Source: Rhodobacteraceae bacterium UBA3069
GTDB lineage: Bacteria; Pseudomonadota; Alphaproteobacteria; Rhodobacterales; Rhodobacteraceae
Direction of reading: 5' to 3'
Assembly: GCA_002366795.1 (NCBI GenBank)
Contig: DFBX01000003.1
Location: 1-47,661 of the forward strand
DNA: 47,661 nucleotides
The notes beneath the pieces were generated by a model, which worked only from the letters and a program-made list of their open reading frames with translations, was not told the DNA's origin and made no database searches. Shown piece by piece: positions 1 to 7,920 of the stretch. The number at the start of each line of letters is the position of its first letter. Positions within the stretch are counted from its first letter, which is position 1. The position numbers were made by a program, and so were the translations under genes.

Positions 1-94
1 CAGATGCCGGGACTAAACAGCTAGTGTCAATGATTTGCCGTTGCTGCCGACATGTGGCGCGGAATCGCGGGGCGCACAGGTTTTTTTGAATGCA

Positions 95-843
95 CTACCT
101 GCGCGCCCGTTCGGATGCCCCATGTTTCCTCCTCCCGCCGCATAGATGCAATCGGCGGGCCCGCGCGGGCATCGGTTTCGGGCGGCTGCAGATCCGACTG
201 CTCCGAGGAAAATACCGGCATCGGCACGCAGGGTTTGTCGGCGAACAGCGGGTCCGCCAGCCACCGGACCGAGGCAATAACCCTGTCGTCTGGTTCGGAA
301 AGCTTACTGGCCAGCCCATCATTTCCGCCCGCGACAGACACCCCCAGCCGTTGCGATGGACGTGGATCGACACGTCACGATGGCGCGAAATCCCCAGCAT
401 CAAATCCCCAGCATCCCCGACAGGTCGACGGAATTGAGTGTGACCATCACGCGTGTCCCGCCCAGATCGCGGACCAGATCGTGGCCGCGGCGCATATGAT
501 CCACCTCGCCGGTGATGTTGAACGCATACATGACCTTTTTGCCGGCCGCCTGCGCATGGTCGTTTAAAACGGCCATGACCGTGCGGACGCGGTCCTCGTA
601 CGGGCAGTTCAGACCCGCCCTGTCCTGCGCCGTCAGACCGACCGAGGGCTTGAGCCCCGATCAGCGGGCCGCTCTCCACGCCCGACAGTGCCCGCGCGCC
701 CGGTTGCCATAGCGCGGGGATTTGACGGGTGCGGGCTTGGCGACAACCCCTCCAGACCGCTCGGCAAGGGCGGCGCCCGCCGGATCATCCGGTTTTTCCA
801 GCAGGGCGTCGGCGTCGATCCGGTCGGGGGAAATCAGCGTCAT
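95..843 (-). pseudogene. RuBisCO-like protein (form IV RLP), decayed remnant
   Basis: Read on the minus strand through several frames, this stretch spells the conserved order of a RuBisCO-like protein: PRYG..RALSGVESGPLIG, LKPSVGLTA, YEDRVRTVMAVLNDHA, KKVMYAFNITGEVD, then HRNGWG, SEPDDRVIAS, KPCVPMPVFSS and IYAAGGG.MGHP. Frameshifts separate the blocks. Segments the family normally has are missing. The stretch between KPSVGLTA and the YEDRVR block, which should hold the FIKDDE motif with the lysine equivalent to the carbamylated RuBisCO lysine, is gone, as are about 20 residues after HRNGWG and most of the C-terminus. A 14-bp tandem duplication at 388-415 causes one frameshift. The N-terminal part (about 720-843) is not recognisable as the usual N-terminal domain. 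RLPs act in methylthio-sugar and isoapionate metabolism; the subgroup cannot be told here. The gene cannot make a working enzyme. Confidence 0.85.
388..415. repeat. 14-bp perfect tandem duplication inside the RLP pseudogene
   Basis: AAATCCCCAGCATC occurs twice head to tail (388-401 and 402-415). Removing one copy restores the reading frame across LSGMLGI and SRHRDVSIHVHRNGWG on the minus strand, so the duplication is a frameshifting lesion within the RuBisCO-like gene. Confidence 0.95.
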
Positions 844-1338
844 CCCGCATATGCCCGAAGGAAGGTCGCGGCGGCGCGGGGCAGGGCCGAACCTTGGGGC
901 AAGCCGCCGTTCAGGGGCGGTGCCAAGTGGTGATATCTGCTCGGATCACGCATCACTGAAATTTGGCATACTAAAAATGAAGTGCTGCTAGCGGTTTTTT
1001 TTAGCGGGGCGGTTTTCGGCAATGAAATGCGCGATTTGCGGGCCAATCGTGCCGCATTTCATCTGTATGAAAGGATTACGACGCAAAAGAATGGCACAGC
1101 AAAGATGACAGCGATGCAAAACCTCAAACGCCGCGGCGCGGATGTATACATGAAACAGGCGGCCATGCAGCCGCGCCATGCCCGGCTGTTCGAATTGATC
1201 CGCCAGCAGAATCTTGGCGTTGACCATCGCCATCGGCCCGCAGGGGACAGTCTGTCAGATTCCGTTGCGCTGTCCTTGCGCGATGCGGCGCGGCAATCGC
1301 TGCGGGCAATGCTTTAGGCGCTTGCCCCTTGAACCTGC
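844..1338. other. Stretch without a recognisable gene between the RLP remnant and rlmE
   Basis: About 500 bases with no gene I can name. It has a locally AT-richer patch around 950-1085 with a run of eight T at 1006-1013, but no convincing hairpin in front of it. The only ORF of note is the small plus-strand frame at 1105-1317, listed separately. The stretch lies beside an obvious pseudogene and may be degraded DNA. Confidence 0.5.
1105..1317 (+). CDS. Small hypothetical ORF, uncertain
   Basis: A 70-codon frame beginning MTAMQNLKRRGADVYMK and ending ARQSLRAML. I do not recognise a family. It is arginine-rich with no membrane segment or signal peptide. The start has a weak AAAG in front of it, and an upstream start in the same frame at 982 (TTG) is also possible. 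It stops 21 bases before the convergent rlmE stop. Its position beside the decayed RLP gene makes a remnant of an older gene as likely as a real small protein. Confidence 0.25.
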   Translation: MTAMQNLKRRGADVYMKQAAMQPRHARLFELIRQQNLGVDHRHRPAGDSLSDSVALSLRDAARQSLRAML

Positions 1339-2049
1339 CTAGCCCCTGAATCCGGTGGCCACCACGAATTTTTCCGAACTGTCCGACCGGCTCGCGGGCG
1401 GTTTCATGTTGAAAACCTTGGTGAATTTCTGCTTCAACAGCTTCTGCAGATCGCCCTCGGCTCCGCCGGCCAGAACCTTGGCGACGAATGTGCCGCCCTC
1501 TTCCAGCACATCGAAGGCGAAATAGGCCGCCGCTTCGCATAGGGCCATGATGCGCAGGTGATCCGTCTGCTTGTGCCCCGAGGCAGAGGCCGCCATGTCG
1601 GACATCACCACGTCGGCCTTGCCGCCCAGCCATTCCTTGACCAGATCGTCGGCATCGTCGGCCAGAAAATCCAGCTGGTGAATTTCGCATCCCGCGATCG
1701 GGTCCACCTCTTGCAGGTCAACGCCCAGAATGGTGCCGATGCGCTTGCCCTTCTTCTCGCCCAGTGCATTGACGCGGTCCACCGCCACCTGACACCAGCC
1801 GCCGGGCGCGCAGCCTAGGTCAACCACCCGCGCACCGGGCACAAGGAAGCGGAATTTATCGTCCAGTTCCAGTATCTTATAAGCGGCGCGGCCACGGAAC
1901 CCTTCGGCCTTGGCGCGTTTGACATAGGGATCGTTCAACTGACGTTGCAGCCACAGGGTCGAGGACATCTTGCGCCCGCGCGCCGTCTTGACCTTGACCG
2001 TCAGATCGCGTTGCCCGCGGCCGGATGTGTTTTTCTTCTTTTCGGTCAT
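1339..2049 (-). CDS. rlmE: 23S rRNA 2'-O-methyltransferase RlmE (FtsJ/RrmJ)
   Basis: Makes the 2'-O-methyl group on U2552 of 23S rRNA, a late step of large-subunit assembly. The 236-residue protein shows the SAM site VVDLGCAPGGW (about 75-85) and the K-D-K-E catalytic set: K58 in RAAYKIL, D151 in DVVMSDMA, K191 in FVAKVLAGG and E226 in SSEKFVV. The N-terminal 28 residues are basic, as in alphaproteobacterial members. The start at 2049 was chosen because AGGAAAG lies just upstream. A longer open frame to 2220 exists, but its proline-rich extension does not look like this family. It lies 142 bases downstream of ppx on the same strand. Confidence 0.95.
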   Translation of the reverse strand: MTEKKKNTSGRGQRDLTVKVKTARGRKMSSTLWLQRQLNDPYVKRAKAEGFRGRAAYKILELDDKFRFLVPGARVVDLGCAPGGWCQVAVDRVNALGEKKGKRIGTILGVDLQEVDPIAGCEIHQLDFLADDADDLVKEWLGGKADVVMSDMAASASGHKQTDHLRIMALCEAAAYFAFDVLEEGGTFVAKVLAGGAEGDLQKLLKQKFTKVFNMKPPASRSDSSEKFVVATGFRG

Positions 2050-2191
2050 GGTCGCTTTCCTGGGCTTGGGCCTTTGGACAATCGGTTCGGGCCTTGCTTG
2101 TGCCTTATGCGCCATATGGGGGGCGCGGGGCAAGGCGGCAAGCGGGCAGGGTGCCTGCGCGGCGTTTGTAGGATGCGGGTGGCGTTCCCGA

Positions 2192-3304
2192 TTAAAAGGG
2201 GCCGTCCTCCAGCACGCCATCGGCGCTCATCTGGGCATAAAGCAGCCCTTCGCGCAGGCCGCGGTCTGCGACGGACAGCCGGTCGGTGGGCCACAGCCTG
2301 AGAAGCGCCTGCAAGATCGCCGCGCCCGACATGATCAGCGCCTGCCGGTCCTGCCCGATACGCGGGTCGCGCCGCCGCCCGGCGGGGCCAAGCGACAGGT
2401 AATTGCGGATCACGCGGTCGATTTCATCCGAGGTCATGCGCAGCCCGTCCACCTTGGTCCGGTCATAGCGTTTCAGCCCCAAATGCGAGGCGGCCACGGT
2501 GGTGACGGTGCCAGAGGTGCCGATGATCTGGAACCCTTCGCGGGCTTGCTCGTCCTTGTAGGGGGCGAATTCCTCAAGGTTTTCTTCGAAGAACCACGAC
2601 ATCAGGGCAAAACGCGCCGCATCATCGTCCACGTCGGAAAACTGGTCGCGCAGTGTGGCGACACCAAGCGGCACCGAAATCCAGTCCACCACCTTGGCGG
2701 CGGGGAAGGGGCTGTCGGTTGTATGGAACCCGGCGTGCAACCGCATGATCGCGCGGGGGCGTTCGCGGTGCGGCACCGAACTGAGGTCGATCCAGACCAG
2801 TTCGGTCGAACCGCCGCCGATATCGACGACGAGCAATTGTTCGGTCTTGGTGGACACCAGCGGCGCACAAGAGATCACGGCCAGCCGTGCCTCTTCCTCG
2901 GGTTCGATGATTTCCAGCTGGATGCCGGCCTCGCGTTTGACCATGCGCAGGAATTCGGCGGAATTCTTGGCGCGGCGGCACGCCTCTGTTGCGACAAGGC
3001 GCATGCGCTTGACGTTATGGCGTTTCAGCTTTTGCTGGCAGATGCGCAGGGCCTGCGCCGTGCGCCCCATCGAGGCACGGCTAAGCCGGCCGGTTTTTTC
3101 CAGCCCATGGCCCAGCTGGACCGATTTTGAAAAGCTGTCAACGACGTGAAACTGGCTGCCCTTGGGTTGGGCAATCAGCATCCGACAGCTATTGGTGCCC
3201 AGATCCAACGCTCCGTAAAGCGCATGTTGATCGGGCGGATTGGGCGCGGGGCTCTCAACCGGTATAGGGAACGCGCCCGCACCTTCGGGACGCTTGGGCG
3301 TCAT
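2192..3304 (-). CDS. Exopolyphosphatase / guanosine pentaphosphate phosphohydrolase (Ppx/GppA)
   Basis: An ASKHA-fold phosphatase that releases phosphate from polyphosphate or converts pppGpp to ppGpp. Sequence alone does not separate the two. The 370-residue protein has the phosphate-1 motif GALDLGTNSCRMLI (about 31-44) and the second nucleotide loop VVDIGGGSTELVW near 165. This is the short Ppx/GppA form without the C-terminal HD-like domain found in E. coli Ppx. The start at 3304 has GGAGG about 11 bases upstream; a longer frame from 3382 lacks that support. It is probably co-transcribed with rlmE, a pairing common in Rhodobacterales. Confidence 0.9.
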   Translation of the reverse strand: MTPKRPEGAGAFPIPVESPAPNPPDQHALYGALDLGTNSCRMLIAQPKGSQFHVVDSFSKSVQLGHGLEKTGRLSRASMGRTAQALRICQQKLKRHNVKRMRLVATEACRRAKNSAEFLRMVKREAGIQLEIIEPEEEARLAVISCAPLVSTKTEQLLVVDIGGGSTELVWIDLSSVPHRERPRAIMRLHAGFHTTDSPFPAAKVVDWISVPLGVATLRDQFSDVDDDAARFALMSWFFEENLEEFAPYKDEQAREGFQIIGTSGTVTTVAASHLGLKRYDRTKVDGLRMTSDEIDRVIRNYLSLGPAGRRRDPRIGQDRQALIMSGAAILQALLRLWPTDRLSVADRGLREGLLYAQMSADGVLEDGPF

Positions 3305-3509
3305 GACTTTACGCCCTCCATTTCGAGTTGCTTGTAACCTATGTCGCCCGATGCCCGTGCGCAAGGCTTGTCGCGGCCTCATGATGATGATGGGAAACTT
3401 TCATGGGGTCGGCCATGGCTTAACCTGTCCGCCGCGCGGTAGAAGGGAGGCGGAAATTTCGCGTCATGCCCCTCGCAGCGCCACAAAGGTCGCAACGCGC
3501 TGGTGCAAT

Positions 3510-3541
3510 GTCGAAATTCGCCCATGTGTCGCAATTCGCCC
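3510..3541 (+). promoter_or_regulatory. Direct repeat in front of the one-carbon module, possible operator
   Basis: GTCGAAATTCGCCC (3510-3523) and GTCGCAATTCGCCC (3528-3541) differ at one base and are 18 bases apart. A weaker third copy, GTCGCAACGCGC, starts at 3489. They end about 36 bases before the start codon of the 3578 gene, where a regulator could bind. No regulator gene lies next to them. The rest of 3305-3577, between the divergent ppx and this module, shows nothing else I can name. Confidence 0.4.
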
Positions 3542-3577
3542 GTCTTACAGATGGGACAGATGAAGAAAGGGAATCGG

Positions 3578-3874
3578 ATGGCTGATGTCACCATCGTTTA
3601 CTGGCGGGATATCCCCGCGCAGGTGATCGTCGGCAAAGGCCGCCGGGGCGTGAAACGCGTGCTGGCTGAACGGTTCGAACAGGCCATCGACCGCGCTGCG
3701 ATGAAATCGGGTGCGGACCAGACCGATGATTACTTGGCCGAATGGCGCAAGGCCGATCCCTATCCAGTCGAAGGCGGCGACGCAGAGGTCGCCGATGCAG
3801 AGGCCGCAAGGCTGGAAGCCGAATATGACCAGCCGCGCCTGAAGGCGTTGATCGACAATGGGGGCCGGGCGTGA
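3578..3874 (+). CDS. Virulence-factor family small protein of the one-carbon module
   Basis: A 98-residue protein beginning MADVTIVYWRDIPAQVIVGKG, which I recognise as the small family annotated 'virulence factor' in alphaproteobacteria. The name is historical and the biochemical role is unknown. There is no signal peptide or membrane segment, and the C-terminal third is rich in Asp, Glu and Ala. The start at 3578 has AAAGGGA 6 bases upstream. The next frame begins at its stop codon. In Rhodobacterales this family recurs beside MTHFR-like and methyl-THF:corrinoid methyltransferase genes, so a part in folate-linked methyl-group use is the sensible inference. Confidence 0.8.
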   Translation: MADVTIVYWRDIPAQVIVGKGRRGVKRVLAERFEQAIDRAAMKSGADQTDDYLAEWRKADPYPVEGGDAEVADAEAARLEAEYDQPRLKALIDNGGRA

Positions 3875-3904
3875 ATGCGTCTGTCCGAACTTATGGAGGG
3901 CGTG

Positions 3905-4822
3905 ATGGCCTTGCTGAAATTCCGCAAGCGTGAAGTGGCGCAGCCCGCGCCGGTCAGTGGCGCAGTTGCCGATTTCCTCAATTGCTATTCGATCGAGGTG
4001 ATGCCGCGCACTGCCGAAAAGGTCGGGGATTTCGGTGCCCTGCTGCCCAAGGGCACGCGCGTCTATATCGCCCATATCGACGGCACTGACATCAACGACA
4101 TGGTCGCCACCGCCGCGCGCCTGTCCGCCGATGGCTTCAACGTGATGCCGCATTTTCCGGCCCGTTCCATCAAGGACAAGGCAATGCTGGCCGACTGGAT
4201 CGCCCGCTACCAAGGCGAGGCGAACGTGCATCAGGCGCTGCTGCTGGCGGGCGGGATTTCCGCGCCGCACGGTGATTTTTCGGACTCGATGCAACTGCTG
4301 GAAACCGGCCTGTTCGACGGGCTCGAACGTCTGCACGTCGCCGGCCACCCCGAGGGCAACAAGGACATCGACCCGAACGGCGGCGACCGGGCCGTGATGG
4401 ATGCGCTGCGCTGGAAAAACGATTTCGCCAACCGCACCGATGCGTCGATGGCGCTGGCCACGCAATTCGCGTTCGACGCCGACCCGATTATCGCATGGGC
4501 CGACCGACTGACGGCCGAGGGCATCGACCTGCCGATCCATATCGGCATCGCCGGCCCTGCGAAATTGCAAACCCTGATCAAGTTCGCCATCGCCTGCGGC
4601 GTCGGTCCCTCGCTCAAGGTTTTGCAAAAACGCGCGATGGATGTCAGCAAGCTGTTGCTGCCGTACGAGCCGACCGACGTGATCGGCAAGCTGGCCGCGC
4701 ACAAGGCCGCCAACCCGGATTTCAACATCGAATCCGTGCATTTCTTCCCGCTTGGCGGGATCAAGACCAACGCCCAATGGGCGTCCAACAATGGCGGCCA
4801 ACCCGCCGCGTCAGAAGGATAA
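3905..4822 (+). CDS. Methylenetetrahydrofolate reductase-like protein
   Basis: A TIM-barrel protein of the MTHFR superfamily, 305 residues. Visible family marks are the first-strand SIEVMPRTAEK, with the acidic residue equivalent to the catalytic Glu of MetF, plus YIAHIDGTD, LLLAGG and a HVAGHPEGNK loop. It would interconvert methylene- and methyl-tetrahydrofolate, here most likely oxidising methyl-THF formed by the next gene's product. The start at 3905 was chosen because GGAGGG precedes it by about 5 bases. The frame is open from ATG 3875, immediately after the previous stop, so a start ten codons earlier is possible. The gene ends 3 bases before the methyltransferase start. Confidence 0.85.
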   Translation: MALLKFRKREVAQPAPVSGAVADFLNCYSIEVMPRTAEKVGDFGALLPKGTRVYIAHIDGTDINDMVATAARLSADGFNVMPHFPARSIKDKAMLADWIARYQGEANVHQALLLAGGISAPHGDFSDSMQLLETGLFDGLERLHVAGHPEGNKDIDPNGGDRAVMDALRWKNDFANRTDASMALATQFAFDADPIIAWADRLTAEGIDLPIHIGIAGPAKLQTLIKFAIACGVGPSLKVLQKRAMDVSKLLLPYEPTDVIGKLAAHKAANPDFNIESVHFFPLGGIKTNAQWASNNGGQPAASEG

Positions 4823-4825
4823 GAC

Positions 4826-5908
4826 ATGACCCGCACCATCGTTGAATCGAAAACCAAGACCGCGATCATCGGGTTCGATCAGCCCTTCTGCGTGATCGGC
4901 GAACGGATCAACCCTACCGGCCGCAAGAAACTGGCGGCCGAGCTGGAACTTGGCGATTTCTCTACCGTCGAGGCCGACGCGATTGCGCAGGTCGCGGCGG
5001 GTGCGACGGTGCTGGACGTGAACTCTGGCGCGGTGTTCACCAACAAGATGGCCGAAGACCCCCGGTATGCCGACAACAATTTTGTCGAACCGCCGCTGAT
5101 GAAAGAACTGATCGAACGCGTTCAGGCGATTGTCGATGTGCCGCTGTGCATCGACAGTTCTGTTCCCGGCGCACTGGAAGCGGGGCTTGAAGCCTGCGAA
5201 GGCCGCCCGCTGCTGAATTCCGTCACGGGCGAGGAAGAACGCCTGGAATTGGTGCTGCCGCTGGTCAAGAAATACAACGTGCCGGTTGTGGCGATTTCCA
5301 ACGACGACACCGGCATTTCCGAAGATCCCGAAGTGCGCTTTGCCGTCGCCAAGAAGATCGTGGAACGCGCAGCCGATTTCGGCATTCCCGCCCATGACAT
5401 CGTGGTGGACCCGCTGGTGATGCCGATCGGCGCCATGGCGACCGCCGGTTTGCAGGTCTTTACCCTTGTCCGCCGGTTGCGGGACGAACTGGGTGTGAAC
5501 ACCACCTGCGGCGCGTCCAACATCTCTTTCGGGTTGCCGAACCGTCACGGCATCAACAACGCCTTCCTGCCCATGGCGATGGAGGCGGGGATGACCTCGG
5601 CCATCATGAACCCGATCGCCCTGCCGGTGACACAAAAAGTGATCGCCGAGAAAAAGGCCGAAGTGGCCGCCGCCGGGCTGGAACTGCCCGCCGACATGGA
5701 TGACGAAACCTTTGTCACCCTGTTCGGTCTGGGCAGCATGAAGGCCCGCGCCGGCAAGGAGATGGAGGCGATCCGCGCCGCCAACTTCCTGATGGATCAG
5801 GATCCCTCGGGCGGCCAGTGGATTCAGTTCAACCGTCCCACGGGCGGCGCTGCCGCAGGTGGCGGCTCGCGTTCGGGCCGCGCGGGTGGCCGTCGCCGCC
5901 GCGCCTGA
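4826..5908 (+). CDS. Methyltetrahydrofolate:corrinoid methyltransferase (pterin-binding family)
   Basis: Moves a methyl group between a corrinoid protein and tetrahydrofolate. The 360-residue protein has the pterin-binding TIM barrel: FCVIGERINPTGRKK (about 21-35), VLDVNSGA, CIDSS, NSVTGEEERL, VVAISNDDTG and NTTCGASNISFGLPNR. The barrel fills about 1-320. It is followed by a glycine/arginine-rich tail ending GRRRRA that is not part of the usual fold. AAGGATAAG precedes the start by a few bases. It is the last gene of the module; a terminator follows at once. No corrinoid-binding protein, substrate methyltransferase (MttB/MtgB type) or reductive activator lies in the window, so the methyl donor must be encoded elsewhere. 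Confidence 0.9.
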   Translation: MTRTIVESKTKTAIIGFDQPFCVIGERINPTGRKKLAAELELGDFSTVEADAIAQVAAGATVLDVNSGAVFTNKMAEDPRYADNNFVEPPLMKELIERVQAIVDVPLCIDSSVPGALEAGLEACEGRPLLNSVTGEEERLELVLPLVKKYNVPVVAISNDDTGISEDPEVRFAVAKKIVERAADFGIPAHDIVVDPLVMPIGAMATAGLQVFTLVRRLRDELGVNTTCGASNISFGLPNRHGINNAFLPMAMEAGMTSAIMNPIALPVTQKVIAEKKAEVAAAGLELPADMDDETFVTLFGLGSMKARAGKEMEAIRAANFLMDQDPSGGQWIQFNRPTGGAAAGGGSRSGRAGGRRRRA

Positions 5909-5932
5909 TCTTCTGCGGAAATGCATGAGCAG

Positions 5933-5957
5933 GGCCTCGCTATTGGCGGGGCCTTTT
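5933..5957 (+). terminator. Rho-independent terminator after the one-carbon module
   Basis: Stem GGCCTCGC (5933-5940) pairs with GCGGGGCC (5946-5953) through one G-U pair, with a five-base loop, followed by TTTT. Confidence 0.75.
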
Positions 5958-6003
5958 GCTTTATTGCGGGTATTGGGCTGCGAAAGACAGGGGGGGGGCA
6001 GGC

Positions 6004-6804
6004 ATGGATCTGGTCGGTGACATCGGCGGCACGAACACACGGCTGGCCCTTGCGGCAGGCGGCACCTTGATCGAAGAAACATGGGCCAGTTACTCCAATG
6101 CCGACTTTGACAGCCCCGATGCGATCATCGCCGCATATTTGCAAGGCAGGCCCGCGATTTCACGGCTTTGCATTGCAGCCGCGGGGCCGGTGACGGGGCA
6201 CAGGCTGAAACTGACCAATTACCCATGGGAGCTGGAGCGCCTCCGCCTGACGGCCTTGACCGGCGGGGCGCAGGTAACGCTGGTCAATGATTTGCAGGGG
6301 CAGGGCCACGGGCTGGGCGCGGTAGATGGCGCAACGCATCGCCACTTGGCCGGACCACCTGCAGGCACGCAGGGCAGGGCGCTGGTGGTGAACATCGGCA
6401 CCGGGCTGAATGCCGCTGCGGTTCACCGCGTTGGCGGGCGCAGTTTTGTGCCGCCCTCCGAAGCGGGGCATATCTATCTGTATCCCGCGCAGCAGATCGT
6501 AGCCGAGGATCACGCCTCTGGCCGGGCAATGGCCGCAGGGCGCAGCATTGACAACTTGCAAAGCGCGCTGGCGGTGTTCTTGCATGACATCGCCCATGTC
6601 CACCTGCCGACCGAGGGGATATTCCTGACCGGCGGCTTGGCGCAGGCGATGGCCGATCGGCTGGATTGGGCTTTCGTGCATAATGAAATGTGCGGGCGGG
6701 GTCCTTACCGCGACCTTCTGGGCGCGATACCGCTGTTCCTGGTCACGGATGACCGCATTGCGCTGCGCGGCGCGGCAAAGGTCGCCGCCGGGCTGATTGC
6801 ATAA
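6004..6804 (+). CDS. glk: Glucokinase (Glk family), short form
   Basis: Phosphorylates glucose with ATP. The N-terminus MDLVGDIGGTNTRLAL is the phosphate-1 motif, VTLVNDLQGQ holds the catalytic aspartate, NIGTGLNAA is the second nucleotide loop, and SEAGH marks the Glk family. At 266 residues it is about 50 shorter than the usual 310-320. The region after SEAGH, which in E. coli Glk leads into the SGPGL motif, is compressed to AGRSIDNLQSAL. The core motifs remain, so it may still be active. The start at 6004 has a G-rich ribosome site; an upstream frame start at 5956 lies inside the terminator. It ends 30 bases from the convergent sensor kinase. Confidence 0.8.
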   Translation: MDLVGDIGGTNTRLALAAGGTLIEETWASYSNADFDSPDAIIAAYLQGRPAISRLCIAAAGPVTGHRLKLTNYPWELERLRLTALTGGAQVTLVNDLQGQGHGLGAVDGATHRHLAGPPAGTQGRALVVNIGTGLNAAAVHRVGGRSFVPPSEAGHIYLYPAQQIVAEDHASGRAMAAGRSIDNLQSALAVFLHDIAHVHLPTEGIFLTGGLAQAMADRLDWAFVHNEMCGRGPYRDLLGAIPLFLVTDDRIALRGAAKVAAGLIA

Positions 6805-6834
6805 GGATCGCCTTGTAACGCATTGAAAGCACAG

Positions 6835-7920
6835 TCAGTCGAGCGGAAAGTCCAGCCAGAACACCGCACCCACCTTGCCATTTGCGCAATTCAGTGTGCC
6901 GCCAACCTGCGCGGCGTAGACCTGCGCCATGCGCATTCCCAGCCCTTTGACGTCCGACATCTCGAACCCGTCTGGCAAGCCCGACCCCTCATCCGAGACC
7001 TCCAGCCGCATCGCATCGCCGACCGCTGACAGGTTCACATGCACCGCGCCCAGCCCGTGTTTCAGCGCGTTGCCAAGGAATTCGGCGGCGATCAGCCCGA
7101 TGGCAATCGCCTTTTCAGCGGGCATCTCAAGGTCGGCCACGGCGCCGATCAGTACCTGTCCTTCCTGTCCCAATGTCCTGCCCAAATCCTCGACCAGCGA
7201 GGCAAGGTAGGGGGCAACGGGCACCTCGCGGGTTTCGGCGTTGAAATGCAACTGCTCATGCACCCGCGCCAGCGTGGAAATCCGCGTGGCGGCATCGGCC
7301 AGCGCCGCATGGGCCGCATCATCCTCGGCCATGCCGCGCATTTGCATCCGCAACACGCCGGAAATCAGGGTGAATGAGTTTTTCACACGGTGATCAATCT
7401 CGGCCAGCAGAACGCACTTTTGTTCCAGTTCGTGTTCCAGCCGGGCGTTGTCGGCTTCGACCAATTGTTCGCGCATCACGCGGTCGGTGATGTCGCGCGA
7501 CGAGGCAAGAATGCGCGCCACGCGCCCGTCCGCGTCCCGCACCGGCGCGACCGACACATGCCACCAGCGCGGCGTGCCTTTGGCGGTGGGGCAGTACGCT
7601 TCAAACCCGGTGGCATTGCCGCGGGCCGCACTGGTCACTGCATCACGCAGCATGCCCCGGCCTTCCTCGGGCCACAGGACAGGCCAGGGCTGCCCCTCAA
7701 CCATCGCAAAATCGTCGATTTCCATGGCGCACAGGCCGTTGTGGTTCATGAAGGCAAGCGAGCCGTCGAGGTCGATCAGCTTGATACAATCGGGCGAGGC
7801 ATTGAGGATGGACAGGGTGAAGGTGCTTTCCTGCCCGTTCAACAGATCCAGCGCGGCCAGATAATGCCCGGATGTGGCCAAAGCCGGTGCCATGTGTTTC
7901 TTCAAACCCGAACGCCCCAT
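6835..7920 (-). CDS. PAS-domain sensor histidine kinase, HisKA_2/HATPase type
   Basis: A soluble 361-residue kinase with no membrane segment. A PAS domain lies at about 32-145 and ends in SSRDITDR, a typical PAC end. A HisKA_2 dimerisation helix follows with the phospho-acceptor H177 in AEIDHRVKNSF, then a HATPase domain with AEFLGNALKHG (N-box) and VSDEGSGLP (G1). This class often serves general stress or light/redox responses in alphaproteobacteria. No response regulator adjoins it. The start at 7920 has GGAAGGGG 6 bases upstream; the frame is open to TTG 7971 and an ATG at 7965. Its signal is unknown. Confidence 0.85.
   Translation of the reverse strand: MGRSGLKKHMAPALATSGHYLAALDLLNGQESTFTLSILNASPDCIKLIDLDGSLAFMNHNGLCAMEIDDFAMVEGQPWPVLWPEEGRGMLRDAVTSAARGNATGFEAYCPTAKGTPRWWHVSVAPVRDADGRVARILASSRDITDRVMREQLVEADNARLEHELEQKCVLLAEIDHRVKNSFTLISGVLRMQMRGMAEDDAAHAALADAATRISTLARVHEQLHFNAETREVPVAPYLASLVEDLGRTLGQEGQVLIGAVADLEMPAEKAIAIGLIAAEFLGNALKHGLGAVHVNLSAVGDAMRLEVSDEGSGLPDGFEMSDVKGLGMRMAQVYAAQVGGTLNCANGKVGAVFWLDFPLD

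Noticed and set aside
1970..3130. A 386-codon plus-strand frame opposite ppx
   Set aside because: It is antisense to a gene with clear ASKHA motifs and shows no family features of its own.
3305..3577. A riboswitch (SAM, SAH or folate class) before the one-carbon module
   Set aside because: I could not find the conserved cores of the classes I know. Only the direct repeats are clear.
4811..6082. A 423-codon minus-strand frame across the one-carbon module
   Set aside because: It mirrors a real gene with all motifs on the plus strand. It has the His/Gly/Gln-rich make-up of an antisense frame in GC-rich DNA, and no family is recognisable.
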